A DNA stretch of 64,000 nt, taken from the NCBI GenBank assembly GCA_014729995.1, contig WJIZ01000027.1:1-64000 (forward strand), written 5' to 3'. Positions within the stretch are counted from its first letter, which is position 1; each line of letters opens with the position of its first letter. The translations under genes were made by a program, and so were the position numbers. Positions 17,701 to 26,078 of the stretch are shown here, one piece after another. This stretch comes from Candidatus Woesearchaeota archaeon. Its GTDB lineage: Archaea > Nanobdellota > Nanobdellia > Woesearchaeales > WJIZ01. Under the pieces are notes generated by a model that ran no database searches, had not been told where the DNA came from, and saw only the letters and a list, made by a program, of their open reading frames with translations.

Positions 17701-17951
17701 ACCTGCTCTACAGTATATGCGGTTATCGGTATGAAGTATATCTCATCTGCAAGTGCCTCACTCGTCTGTATTGTTGCGATATTTGGGTTTATCAGGACTG
17801 TTCTTATCCCTTCTTCCTTCATGGCCTTGATTGCTTGCGAGCCGCTATAATCGAATTCTCCAGCCTGCCCGATTTTTATGGCCCCGGAGCCAAGTATGAC
17901 TACTTTTTTTATGTTATGCTTTACGTTTTCTTTCTTAGTTTTATTTTTCAT
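14733..17951 (-). CDS. carB: Carbamoyl-phosphate synthase large subunit
   Basis: This 1072-residue subunit has two ATP-grasp halves. The first starts with K-I-G-Q-A-G-E-F-D-Y-S-G-S-Q and the second with Y-R-I-G-S-S-V-E-F-D-W-C. A C-terminal MGS-like domain (about 930-1072) would be the allosteric region. It makes carbamoyl phosphate from bicarbonate, ammonia and two ATP for pyrimidine and arginine synthesis. Length is normal and undivided, unlike the split carB of some archaea. It follows carA by 25 nt. Confidence 0.97.
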   Translation of the reverse strand: MKNKTKKENVKHNIKKVVILGSGAIKIGQAGEFDYSGSQAIKAMKEEGIRTVLINPNIATIQTSEALADEIYFIPITAYTVEQVIKKEKPDGILLAFGGQTALNCGVQLKKRGTLKKYKVKVLGTPVESIEVTEDRELFKRKLKQINAKTPKSISTQNVKQALAAAKKLGYPVMARVAYALGGLGSGVCYTEQALKEKCEQAFSKVPQILIEEYLEGWKEIEYEIVRDSYDNCITVCNMENFDPMGIHTGESIVVAPSQTLTNNEYHMLREVAIRVIRHLGIIGECNIQYAFDPNSEDYRIIEVNARLSRSSALASKATGYPLAFVAAKLGLGMPLTEVRNSITLATKACFEPALDYIVVKIPRWDLQKFWHVKKEIGSEMKSVGEVMAIGRNFEETLQKALRMLGTGMQGLVCNGIRLKDLDKQIKNPTDERVFAIAEALKRRYSIDKLYSLSHIDKWFLHKLKNIIETEKKVKKAKKIGRLDKKILLQAKQHGFSDMQIAVLLGIDELKVRNHRQKAGIMPFIKQIDTLAAEYPARTNYLYLTYNASEDDIAGRSKEVMVLGSGAYRIGSSVEFDWCCVNAVLTLRKLGHKTIMLNYNPETVSTDYDICDKLFFDEISFEAVMDIYEKQGCSGIILSMGGQIPNNLALRLHKQKAKVLGTSPVSIDNAEDRHKFSSLLDRLKIDQPEWRELTTIKEAKRFALKVGYPVLIRPSYVLSGAAMSIALNQKSLEQYLEKASDVSKEHPVVVSKFITEAKEIEIDAVANRGSLVCWAISEHVENAGVHSGDATMVLPPQRLYLETSRRIKKIAKTLAKHLNITGPFNMQFIAKNNKVKVIELNLRSSRSFPFVSKVFKLNFIDLATKAMLNKKIPKIERSAFELDYVGCKAPQFSFARLRGSDPRLSVEMASTGEVACFGDDIYEAFLKAFISVGYRIPKKNILLSTGTPENKADLLHSCIMLNKMGYKLYATRGTHAYLRENSIPSIKLNWPLDRTEPNAVSFIKTKKIDFVINIPKSHKKKELSNGYLIRRAAIDYNIPLVTNTQLAKLFIRAISLYREKDLKIKAWGEYGE

Positions 17952-17976
17952 TTCTCCTGTTTTTCAAAGTGCGGCA

Positions 17977-19068
17977 TTATCTCCCATTTTTAATCGTGCT
18001 TATGAACTTATCAAATAAAAATCCTGTATCGACGGGCCCGGGAGCTGCCTCAGGATGGAATTGTACAGAGTAAAAGGGCCTGCTCCTGTGCCTTACCCCC
18101 TCGTTTGTTCCGTCATTTGCGTTTTCAAACCATGCATGCCATCCCCCGGGCAATTTTTTTGTGTTGACAGCGAAGCCGTGGTTCTGCGAGGTTATGTAGC
18201 ATCTTTTAGTGCCGAGCTCTATGCAGGGCTGATTTTGGGAGCGGTGCCCGAACTTGAGCTTGTAAGTGTCGCCGCCTGCAGCCAGAGCCAGAAGCTGGTT
18301 ACCGAGGCATATCCCGAAAGTCGGCTTCTCCTGCTGCAAAGCTATCCTTATATTTTCTATTGCGTCCTTTGCGGTCTTTGGGTCCCCCGGGCCATTGCTT
18401 ATAAACAAGCCGTCATATTTCTTGCCAGCGAAATCATAGTCCCACGGAACTCTTATGACCTTTACTTTCCTTCTTATGAAGCTCCTGATGATGTTGCTCT
18501 TGCAGCCGCAATCCAGCAGCATAACCCTTATTTTTCCACTGCCGTATAGGGCGGGATTGCGTATGCTTACCTGCTCAATCAGGTTTTCCTTATTGGGATC
18601 ATAGAAACCTATGTCTTCATTTTCCTGCACAATCCTGCCGAGCATTGTGCCCTTGCTTCTCAGCTTTTTAGTAAGGGCACGCGTATCTATTCCGTATATC
18701 CCCGGGATGTCTTCATCCCTCATCCACTCTGAAAGCGAGGAAAAGGCGTTCCAGTGGCTGTGCTTTTCCGAATAGTCCGATATTATCAGGCCCTTAACCT
18801 GTACCCTTTCTGATTCGAAATATTTGAGCAGGGAATTTTCAAACTCCTTAGGAGGGATTCCATAGTTGCCTATCAACGGATAAGTGAGCACGAGTATCTG
18901 GCCCCTATAGCTTGCGTCGGTCATGCTTTCCGGATAGCCTACCATCCCTGTATTGAAAACAACCTCACCTGCTGCAGAAACCTTTTTACCGAATGTTCTG
19001 CCTTCAAAAACAGAGCCGTCTTTCAGAATCAAGCGTGCTTTTTCCCCAGATTTCTTCAGTAATTTCAT
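17977..19068 (-). CDS. carA: Carbamoyl-phosphate synthase small (glutaminase) subunit
   Basis: The 363-residue subunit supplies ammonia to CarB. The N-terminal CarA domain has F-N-T-G-M-V-G-Y-P-E-S-M-T-D-A-S-Y, and the class I glutaminase domain has F-G-I-C-L-G-N-Q with the nucleophile Cys and V-Q-F-H-P-E-A near the end. It is the first gene of a run that continues through carB, pyrG, purE, purC and IMPase, with a TATA-like element about 20-30 nt upstream (near 19090-19105). Confidence 0.96.
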   Translation of the reverse strand: MKLLKKSGEKARLILKDGSVFEGRTFGKKVSAAGEVVFNTGMVGYPESMTDASYRGQILVLTYPLIGNYGIPPKEFENSLLKYFESERVQVKGLIISDYSEKHSHWNAFSSLSEWMRDEDIPGIYGIDTRALTKKLRSKGTMLGRIVQENEDIGFYDPNKENLIEQVSIRNPALYGSGKIRVMLLDCGCKSNIIRSFIRRKVKVIRVPWDYDFAGKKYDGLFISNGPGDPKTAKDAIENIRIALQQEKPTFGICLGNQLLALAAGGDTYKLKFGHRSQNQPCIELGTKRCYITSQNHGFAVNTKKLPGGWHAWFENANDGTNEGVRHRSRPFYSVQFHPEAAPGPVDTGFLFDKFISTIKNGR

Positions 19069-19258
19069 ATCTGGGATTTATAGGAAAATACATTTGTTTA
19101 TATAGTTTTGTATTTTTGAAAAGCAGTTTTGTCGTCGATAAGAGAGAGCTGACAATAGACTGTTGCCTTGGAAATGCTTTTGCTTTTTAAAGGTTTGGAT
19201 TTTTCCTGCAGCAGCCACAAACCGAATCATTTATAAGAGCAGGAAACTTTCTTTTTTC

Positions 19259-21940
19259 ATGCGCAACATAAGGAATAAAATCACTGCTGCATTGTTCCTG
19301 GCGGTATTTATTGCCATAATGTCTTTTTCATCTATTGCCAGGCTTATAACAGACTACCAATGGTTTGAGAATCTTGGATTTGAGCAGATATTCCTTATCA
19401 GCCTCAGGACAAAGGTGCTGCTTTTTTTTGCAGCAGCGCTGCTTTTTTTTGCCTTTGCGGCTGCCAACCTATTTGTTTCCTCAAAAACTGCCAAGTCTGA
19501 GATCAGCTTAAAGCTAAAGCTTTTGATAGCCGCTGTAGTGTCTTTTTTTGTCGGCACTGCTGCGATACAGAAATGGTTTGCCTACCTGCAGTATGCCTGG
19601 CAGGTGCCGTTTGGTGTTGTAGAGCCTATTTTTTCAAGAGATGCGGCATTCTATGTTTTTTCGCTGCCCTTTATGCTTGCTGCCTGGAGATTTTTGCTTG
19701 CTATTGTTATCCTTACCCTGATTTTGGTTACTTTGGATTATCTCCAGAATTTCCTGAAGGAATTATTCATGCAGAAGAGGGATGTCAGCCAGAGTGAAAT
19801 ACCCATGAAGGGCATAAGGCTGCCGAAGATAAAGCAGGCAGCTTTGATTCATATGTCTGTGCTCGGCTCCCTAGTTTTTATTCTGCTTGCGGTGAGGCAT
19901 TATCTTGAGCGCTATCTTATCATGTATTCGGAGAAAGGAATAGTGGTGGGCGCGGGCTATACTGATGTTGTTGCCTATCTTCCTATCTTGAAGTTCCTGA
20001 TGGTATTTGCCCTTATTGTTGCGGCGCTGTTTTATGCATGGATATTCTTTACAAGAAAATTAAGGAAAAGGCACATATTGTTCGGGGGAATAATCCTTTA
20101 CCTGACTGCTTTTCTGTTTGCCCCCACAATAATTCCGGGCATTGTACAGGCATTAAAAGTAAGCCCAAATGAGCTCAATCTTGAGGAGCCGTATATAGCC
20201 AATAACATAGAATTCACCAACAAGGCATACGGGCTCGATGAGGTTGAGAGAAGGGATTTTTCGGTTGAAAGGAATTTAAGCGCTGATATCCTGGCAGAAG
20301 AAAAAACCACTCTGGAGAATGTAAGGCTGCTTGACTGGAGGCCCCTTACCCAGACCTATAAGCAGACCCAGGAAATCAGGCTCTATTATGACCTTTCAGG
20401 AATAGACATAGACCGGTATGATATCGGCGGGAAATATACGGAAGTTATGCTTTCTCCGCGGGAAATGAACCAACGGCAATTAGCTGAGAATGCAAAGACA
20501 TGGGTGAATGAGCATCTTGTATATACACATGGATATGGTGTTGTGATGAGCCCGGTGAATAAGGTAACAGAGGAAGGCCTGCCTACTTTCTATATCAAGA
20601 ATATCCCGCCTGAGTATGAGGCAGACGGCAATTTGAAAATAGACAGGCCGCAGGTATATTACGGTGAAAAAGGCAACGAATATGTTATTGTCAATACAAA
20701 GCAGAGGGAATTCGATTATCCCAAGGGCAGCACTAATGAATATATCCATTATGACGCTGAAGGAGGGGTGCAGCTTGACTCTTTCTGGAAGAAGCTGCTG
20801 ATGACCATAAGGTTTTTTGACATAAAGATACTGCTTTCTTCTGATATAACTGCGGAGAGCAGGATAATGTTCAACCGCAATGTCCAGGACAGGATAGCGA
20901 AAATAACTCCTTTCTTAAGGCTGGACAACGATCCATACATAGTGATAAATGAGGGCAGGCTTTACTGGGTCCAGGATGCATATACTGTTACGGGCAATTA
21001 TCCCTATTCAGAGAAAAGAATGGGCATAAATTATATCAGGAACAGCGTAAAGGTTGTTGTTGACGCTTACACAGGCTCTGTAACATATTATGTTGTTGAC
21101 ATTGACGATCCTTTAATAAGAACTTATGCGAGGATATTTCCCAATGAGTTTAAAAGCTTTGACTCAATGCCTGCGGGCCTGAAACAGCATATAAGATACC
21201 CCGAAGACCTGTTCAGGATACAAAGCTCTATCTACACCACTTACCATATGGATGATGTTACTGTTTTCTATAATAAGGAAGATGCCTGGGAGCCTACTAA
21301 GGAGATATACGGCACAGGACAGAAGATAGAGGTCGAGCCGTATTACATAATAATAGAGCTTCCAGAGAAGGAGAGTGCGGAATTCGTACTTATGAGGACA
21401 TTTACTCCGCTGAGAAAAGATAATATGATTGCATGGCTTGCTGCGAGGTGCGACGGCGAGAGCTACGGCAAGCTGCTGCTGTACAAGTTTCCAAAAGAGA
21501 AATTAGTGTACGGCTCCCTCCAGATTGAGGCTAAGTTTGACCAGGATTCCGAGATTTCACAGCAGTTAACATTATGGAGCCAGAGGGGCTCAAGCGTGAC
21601 AAGGGGCAACCTCCTGGTGATACCCGTAAGGAACAGCATACTGTATATAGAGCCGCTTTACCTTCAGGCAGAGCAGGGCCAGCTTCCCCAGATGAAAAGG
21701 GTGCTGATCTCAGACGGAGAGAAGGTTGTGATGGAAGAGTCGCTGGGAGCTGCTCTGGAAGAACTGTTTGGCAGGAAAACAGCTGATGAAGATGAATCTG
21801 TGTTGTCTGAAGACCTGATTGCTGACGCCAACAGGTATTATGATGAGATTCTCGGAGCGATGAGGCAGAATGACTGGAATGCTTTCGGCAGCAGCTTTGA
21901 CAAGCTGGGCCAGGCTCTTGAGAAGCTCGGGCAGGAATAG
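19259..21940 (+). CDS. UPF0182 family integral membrane protein
   Basis: The 893-residue protein has about seven transmembrane segments in the first 300 residues (starting at about 8-28, 55-80 and 89-112), then a large domain that probably lies outside the membrane, matching the plan of the UPF0182/COG1615 family. Segments such as R-P-L-T-Q-T-Y-K-Q-T-Q-E-I-R-L-Y-Y and the P-Q-V-Y-Y-G-E region are typical of that family. Function is unknown. The start at 19259 is chosen because a TATA-like CATTTATAAG about 30 nt upstream fits a leaderless mRNA. The gene is divergent from carA. Confidence 0.88.
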   Translation: MRNIRNKITAALFLAVFIAIMSFSSIARLITDYQWFENLGFEQIFLISLRTKVLLFFAAALLFFAFAAANLFVSSKTAKSEISLKLKLLIAAVVSFFVGTAAIQKWFAYLQYAWQVPFGVVEPIFSRDAAFYVFSLPFMLAAWRFLLAIVILTLILVTLDYLQNFLKELFMQKRDVSQSEIPMKGIRLPKIKQAALIHMSVLGSLVFILLAVRHYLERYLIMYSEKGIVVGAGYTDVVAYLPILKFLMVFALIVAALFYAWIFFTRKLRKRHILFGGIILYLTAFLFAPTIIPGIVQALKVSPNELNLEEPYIANNIEFTNKAYGLDEVERRDFSVERNLSADILAEEKTTLENVRLLDWRPLTQTYKQTQEIRLYYDLSGIDIDRYDIGGKYTEVMLSPREMNQRQLAENAKTWVNEHLVYTHGYGVVMSPVNKVTEEGLPTFYIKNIPPEYEADGNLKIDRPQVYYGEKGNEYVIVNTKQREFDYPKGSTNEYIHYDAEGGVQLDSFWKKLLMTIRFFDIKILLSSDITAESRIMFNRNVQDRIAKITPFLRLDNDPYIVINEGRLYWVQDAYTVTGNYPYSEKRMGINYIRNSVKVVVDAYTGSVTYYVVDIDDPLIRTYARIFPNEFKSFDSMPAGLKQHIRYPEDLFRIQSSIYTTYHMDDVTVFYNKEDAWEPTKEIYGTGQKIEVEPYYIIIELPEKESAEFVLMRTFTPLRKDNMIAWLAARCDGESYGKLLLYKFPKEKLVYGSLQIEAKFDQDSEISQQLTLWSQRGSSVTRGNLLVIPVRNSILYIEPLYLQAEQGQLPQMKRVLISDGEKVVMEESLGAALEELFGRKTADEDESVLSEDLIADANRYYDEILGAMRQNDWNAFGSSFDKLGQALEKLGQE

Positions 21941-22215
21941 CCCCTGATTATATGCTACTGTCCAGGCTGCAGGGAGACATGAAAATACTTGGAATAGCAA
22001 ATTGCATATATTGGTTTTGTAAACAGGACAGTGACAACAAAATTAATTTTATCGTGCTTTAAAAGCCAGAATTATTTTTTTTCTATACCTCTAATCTATA
22101 TGTTTTATAACAGTAAATTATATAAAGAAAAGAATTGAGAAAAATATACCATAAATAGTGATATCTAAGCCTGAGCCACAATATATGGTATTTTTTAAAT
22201 AAAAAAAACAAAAGC
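21941..22215. other. AT-rich intergenic region upstream of the nrd operon
   Basis: No gene is seen between UPF0182 and nrdR (371 bases in all to 22311). The right part carries the promoter and regulatory sites listed separately. Confidence 0.5.
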
Positions 22216-22225
22216 TTTAAATATG
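22212..22225 (+). promoter_or_regulatory. Box A of the nrd operon
   Basis: AAGCTTTAAATATG fits an archaeal BRE/TATA element. Transcription would start about 25 nt downstream, at about 22245-22250, inside the region of the two NrdR boxes. Confidence 0.6.
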
Positions 22226-22232
22226 CGATTGT

Positions 22233-22248
22233 ATACGATATGTTGTGC
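22233..22248 (+). promoter_or_regulatory. NrdR box 1
   Basis: ATACGATATGTTGTGC matches the right half of the NrdR consensus ACACWATATATWGTGT well. Its centre is 31 bp from that of box 2, the usual spacing of paired NrdR boxes (about three helical turns). Confidence 0.65.
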
Positions 22249-22263
22249 TTAAAATTTTAAGAT

Positions 22264-22279
22264 ACACTATATATTGATA
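22264..22279 (+). promoter_or_regulatory. NrdR box 2
   Basis: ACACTATATATTGATA matches the NrdR consensus perfectly in its left half and core. It lies 32 nt before the nrdR start codon, downstream of the predicted transcription start, so a bound repressor would block initiation or escape. Confidence 0.72.
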
Positions 22280-22311
22280 ATAAGTAGCTACTAGAAGGTG
22301 AAAATCGAAAA

Positions 22312-22752
22312 ATGCTGTGCCCTTACTGCCTGAAAGGAGAGACAAAGGTTGTTGACAGCAGGGACAGCGCCGAAGGGGTAAGAAGGAGAAGGGAATGCCT
22401 GAAGTGCAAAAGGAGATTTACAAGCTATGAGCGGCCTGAGATAATCGACCTTATTGTTGTCAAGAAAGACGGCAGGAGAGAGGCATTTGACAGGACAAAG
22501 CTGATGAACGGCATAATAAGGGCGTGCGAGAAGACCCGTGTCAGGGTAATCCAGATCGAAAGGATAGCCGATGAGATTGAGCTTGAACTAAGAAACAATG
22601 ATAATGTGGAAGTGGGCAGCAGCGATATTGGTGAGCTTGTCATGTCCAAGCTCAAGCAGCTGGATAAGATAGCGTACATAAGGTTCGCATCTGTTTACAG
22701 GGAGTTTACCGATGTCGACGCTTTCAAGAAAGAGCTGAGAAAGCTTGCTTAA
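22312..22752 (+). CDS. nrdR: NrdR transcriptional repressor of ribonucleotide reductase genes
   Basis: The 146-residue protein has an N-terminal zinc ribbon (C-P-Y-C at 3-6 and C-L-K-C further on), an R-R-R-E-C-L-K-C-K-R-R-F-T-S-Y-E-R segment typical of NrdR, and an ATP-cone domain from about residue 46. NrdR senses ATP/dATP through the cone and represses nrd operons. It is mainly a bacterial protein and only some archaea have it. It sits first in the operon behind two matching operator sites, which supports autoregulation. nrdD starts 12 nt downstream. Confidence 0.95.
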   Translation: MLCPYCLKGETKVVDSRDSAEGVRRRRECLKCKRRFTSYERPEIIDLIVVKKDGRREAFDRTKLMNGIIRACEKTRVRVIQIERIADEIELELRNNDNVEVGSSDIGELVMSKLKQLDKIAYIRFASVYREFTDVDAFKKELRKLA

Positions 22753-22764
22753 AAGAGGGGAAAC

Positions 22765-24786
22765 ATGGAGAAAGACGAAAAAAGAATAAGAAAGGTAAGA
22801 AAGAGGGACGGAAGAATAGTTGAGTTTGTCCAGGACAAAATAACAAAAGCCATACTGAAAGCTGCGGAATCAGTCGGTGGGAAAGACGATAAGACAGCGC
22901 AGATGCTTTCTGACAAGGTAATGACTATTCTCGAGTACCAGTTCAGCGAGAAGCATATCCCTACAGTTGAGGAAATACAGGATATAGTTGAAAGAGTGCT
23001 GATAAAATCGGGCCATGCCAAGACAGCGAAAACATACATACTATACAGGCAGCAGCATGCCAAGATAAGGGCAACCAAAGACACGTATGTTGATGTCGTG
23101 AATACAATTGGCAGCTACCTTGGCCAGACAGACTGGAGAGTAAAAGAGAATTCCAATGAGGATTTTTCTTTTTCCGGGCTGATGCTCTATATCTCGGGGA
23201 AAGTGATTTCCAATTATATGCTCAGCGAGGTATACACTCCTGAGATAGCCACAGCGCACAGGGAAGGGCATATGCATATACATGACTTAAGCCACGGCAT
23301 AATAGGCTATTGTGCAGGATGGTCGCTGAAAAATCTGCTTAAGATGGGCTTCGGCGGGGTTAAGAACAAGGTTGATGCTAACCCTGCAAAGCACATGGAT
23401 GTTGTCGTGCACCAGATGGTGAACTTCATTGGCTGTCTGCAGATGGAATTTGCAGGAGCGCAGGCATTCTCCAGCGTGGATACACTATTGGCGCCTTTTG
23501 TCAAGACCGACGGGCTTTCGTACAAGCAGGTAAAACAGTGCATGCAGGAGCTGGTGTTCAGCTTAAATATACCTTCAAGATGGGGATCGCAATACCCATT
23601 TTCGAACCTTACTTTTGACTGGGTTGTTCCTGATGATATGAAGAGCGAGAAGGCCATTGTAGGGGGCAAGAAACAGGACTTTACCTACGGCGAGTGCCAG
23701 AAGGAGATGGGCATGATAAATAAGGCATTTATTGAGGTAATGCTTGAGGGAGATGCGAACGGAAGAATCTTCACATTTCCAATACCGACATATAATCTGA
23801 CAAAGGGTTTCAAGTGGAATGGAGAAAATGCTGAGCTGCTTTTTGAGCTTACAGCGAAGTACGGCTCGCCTTATTTCCAGAATTATATCGGCTCGGGTCT
23901 CGATCCCAAGAGCATAAGGGCGATGTGCTGCAGGCTTAACCTTAACCAGCTTGAATTACAGAACAGGCCGGGCCATATCTTTGCGGCAGGCGACAGCACG
24001 GGCAGCCTCGGGGTTGTCACTATCAACCTGAACAGGCTGGCTTATGAGTCAAAGGGAGACAAGGAAAAATTCTTCGACAAAATAAGCCATTACATGGAGC
24101 TGGCAAAGAACTCGCTGGAGATAAAGAGGAAGATAGTGAACATGAACCTTAAGAGGGGGCTGATGCCTTACACCAAGACCTACTTGGGAACTTTCAGGAA
24201 CCATTTCTCCACCATTGGGTTATGCGGCATGCATGAGGCATGCATGAACCTATTGGGAAAGGGTATACACTCAGAAGAGGGGAAGCGGCTGGCTATAGAT
24301 ACACTGAACCATATGCGGGAAGAGCTCAAGAAGTTCCAGCAGGAGACAGGCAACCTCTATAATCTTGAAGCCACTCCCGCAGAATCGACATCTTACAGGC
24401 TGGCTAAGCTTGACAGGCAGAAATATCAGAATATCTACACTTCGGGCAAAGAGACGCCTTATCTTACTAACTCATCCCAGCTGCCGGTGGGACATACAGA
24501 CGATGTTATTGAAGCGCTGCAGCACCAGAATGACATACAGCACCTTTATACAGGCGGGACGATTTTCCATACTTTTCTCGGTGAGAGGCTGACGGACTGG
24601 AAATCTTCCATGCAGCTTGTCAAGAAGATCGCTGAGAATACAAGGATTCCCTATTTTTCAATAACCCCCACTTTCAGCATATGCCCTGAGCATGGATATA
24701 TACAGGGCGAGCATTTTAACTGCCCTTATGACGGCAAAGAGCTGCAAACCGGGGGCGAGGAGAAAATACCTAAAGAGGTGGAATAG
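22765..24786 (+). CDS. nrdD: Anaerobic ribonucleotide reductase, catalytic part without the glycyl-radical loop
   Basis: The 673-residue protein has an ATP cone (about 10-100) and the NrdD core, including the Cys pair in R-A-M-C-C-R-L-N-L around residue 390, the expected thiyl-radical Cys. It reduces ribonucleotides anaerobically. The C-terminal zinc region is present only in part (C-P-E-H-G and C-P-Y-D-G near 640-660), with D where a third Cys is usual. The frame then ends in TAG (24784-24786), just before the glycyl-radical motif, which is encoded in the same frame as a separate ORF. The GAGGTGG at 24775-24781 serves as that ORF's ribosome binding site. Confidence 0.93.
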   Translation: MEKDEKRIRKVRKRDGRIVEFVQDKITKAILKAAESVGGKDDKTAQMLSDKVMTILEYQFSEKHIPTVEEIQDIVERVLIKSGHAKTAKTYILYRQQHAKIRATKDTYVDVVNTIGSYLGQTDWRVKENSNEDFSFSGLMLYISGKVISNYMLSEVYTPEIATAHREGHMHIHDLSHGIIGYCAGWSLKNLLKMGFGGVKNKVDANPAKHMDVVVHQMVNFIGCLQMEFAGAQAFSSVDTLLAPFVKTDGLSYKQVKQCMQELVFSLNIPSRWGSQYPFSNLTFDWVVPDDMKSEKAIVGGKKQDFTYGECQKEMGMINKAFIEVMLEGDANGRIFTFPIPTYNLTKGFKWNGENAELLFELTAKYGSPYFQNYIGSGLDPKSIRAMCCRLNLNQLELQNRPGHIFAAGDSTGSLGVVTINLNRLAYESKGDKEKFFDKISHYMELAKNSLEIKRKIVNMNLKRGLMPYTKTYLGTFRNHFSTIGLCGMHEACMNLLGKGIHSEEGKRLAIDTLNHMREELKKFQQETGNLYNLEATPAESTSYRLAKLDRQKYQNIYTSGKETPYLTNSSQLPVGHTDDVIEALQHQNDIQHLYTGGTIFHTFLGERLTDWKSSMQLVKKIAENTRIPYFSITPTFSICPEHGYIQGEHFNCPYDGKELQTGGEEKIPKEVE

Positions 24787-24993
24787 ATGGCATGCGGAAA
24801 AAGATGCGAGGTATATTCAAGAGTGGTAGGGTATTTCAGGCCTGTGGGCAACTGGAATATCGGCAAGAAGGAGGAATTCAGGGAAAGGCAGGCATTTGAT
24901 AACCAGAAAGCCGTTATAAGCGAGTTTGCTGATGAGATAAGCATTAATGAGACGGCTGGAATGCCTGAAGGCAATGCAGCAAGGGCTGATTGA
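24787..24993 (+). CDS. Separate glycyl-radical domain of NrdD
   Basis: This 68-residue ORF starts with ATG directly after, and in frame with, the nrdD TAG. It contains C-G-K-R-C-E-V-Y-S-R-V-V-G-Y-F-R-P-V, the conserved C-terminal motif of archaeal NrdD, with Gly15 as the expected radical residue and Cys3 and Cys7 as the missing zinc ligands. About 35 residues with no usual counterpart follow. GAGGTGG ends 5 nt before the ATG, so independent translation is likely; readthrough of UAG would instead give full-length NrdD. It would function like a detachable glycyl-radical subunit, comparable in idea to the spare radical domain GrcA/YfiD of pyruvate formate-lyase. Confidence 0.85.
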   Translation: MACGKRCEVYSRVVGYFRPVGNWNIGKKEEFRERQAFDNQKAVISEFADEISINETAGMPEGNAARAD

Positions 24994-24994
24994 A

Positions 24995-25267
24995 ATGGGC
25001 CTGAAGATATTTACTATGCCGACATGCGACAAATGCAATGATATGAAGGAATACCTTATGGATAATAATGTTGATTTTGAGGATATCAATATAGGCGATG
25101 ACGAGGGTGTCAAAGAGCTCAGGAAGATATACCCCAAGTTCAAGGACAGGATCGAAAGGTCAGAAGACGGCCAGCTGCCCATACCCCTTTTGGTTATGAC
25201 TGAGCAGGAAGAAATCCGGGACACTGCACACACCCTGGAGCAGGCCAAGGCTATACTTAATAAATAA
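24995..25267 (+). CDS. Glutaredoxin/NrdH-like redoxin
   Basis: The 90-residue protein starts with K-I-F-T-M-P-T-C-D-K-C-N, a thioredoxin-fold CxxC active site, followed by the D-x-x-D-I-N-I strand and a P-I-P-L-L cis-Pro segment. It probably supplies electrons or acts as a thiol reductant for the neighbouring anaerobic reductase. The start at 24995 lies 1 nt after the stop of the glycyl-radical ORF; an upstream in-frame extension overlaps that ORF and is not used. Confidence 0.85.
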   Translation: MGLKIFTMPTCDKCNDMKEYLMDNNVDFEDINIGDDEGVKELRKIYPKFKDRIERSEDGQLPIPLLVMTEQEEIRDTAHTLEQAKAILNK

Positions 25268-25320
25268 TTATTCTCAAAGAAAAGACTAAAGGGGATTGGA
25301 AGTTTTCCTGATATGTGAGA

Positions 25321-26019
25321 ATGGCTATAATCAAAGGAATCCAAAAAACAAGCATGGTTGATTATCCGGGCAGGATTGCGGCAGTCTTATTCACTTCCGG
25401 CTGCAACATGAGATGCCCTTTCTGCCAGAACCCTGACCTTGTTCTGGATAACAGGGATATTCCTGAACTGAACACTGAAAAAATTCTTGATTTCCTGAGG
25501 CAGAGAAGAAAATGGCTTGATGGTGTGTGCATTACAGGGGGCGAGCCGCTGCTTTATCCTGATATTATCGAGCTTATCAGGAAGATAAAGGGCATTAACC
25601 TTATGGTTAAGCTGGACACAAACGGGCTTAATCCCGGATTACTGAAAAAAATCACCAGCATGGGCCTGGCTGATTATGTTGCCATGGACATAAAGTCGGA
25701 TAGGCAGCATTATAAGGAAGCAAGCGGAACAGACCTGGATATCTCCAAGATAGAGGAGAGCATTGAAATTATAAAGAATTCTGCTATAGACTATGAGTTC
25801 AGGAGCACAATCGTCCCCGATTTTTTTGACGAGGAAATAGTTGAAAACATAGGCAAATGGATCAATGGGGCAAAGAGATACTGCCTTCAGCAGTTCAGAA
25901 GCAACCTTCCATTATTGGACAAGAGCTTTGAGGGAAAGGAGCCTTATAAGAAAGAAATTCTTGAGAAATTCAGGCGGATTCTTGGGAAATATGCTGATGA
26001 AGTAATGATTAGGGCATGA
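25321..26019 (+). CDS. nrdG: Anaerobic ribonucleotide reductase activating enzyme (radical SAM)
   Basis: The 232-residue protein has the cluster motif C-N-M-R-C-P-F-C near residue 28 and the SAM-binding I-T-G-G-E-P segment, as in the archaeal/bacterial NrdG or pyruvate-formate-lyase-activase-like family that opens with I-K-G-I-Q-K-T-S-M-V-D-Y-P-G. It would generate the glycyl radical on the small NrdD ORF. It closes the nrdR-nrdD-glycyl radical-redoxin-nrdG group. A GTG two codons upstream (25315) is an alternative start. Confidence 0.92.
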   Translation: MAIIKGIQKTSMVDYPGRIAAVLFTSGCNMRCPFCQNPDLVLDNRDIPELNTEKILDFLRQRRKWLDGVCITGGEPLLYPDIIELIRKIKGINLMVKLDTNGLNPGLLKKITSMGLADYVAMDIKSDRQHYKEASGTDLDISKIEESIEIIKNSAIDYEFRSTIVPDFFDEEIVENIGKWINGAKRYCLQQFRSNLPLLDKSFEGKEPYKKEILEKFRRILGKYADEVMIRA

Positions 26020-26078
26020 TACCCAGCAAGCCTGAAAATTTCGCAACATTAATATACCATTAATTCAGATTTTAGCAT

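Noticed and set aside
24784-24786. General recoding of UAG as pyrrolysine
   Set aside because: TAG ends many genes at their expected family length in this window and no pyl genes are seen; a local readthrough at nrdD remains possible and is listed as an alternative.
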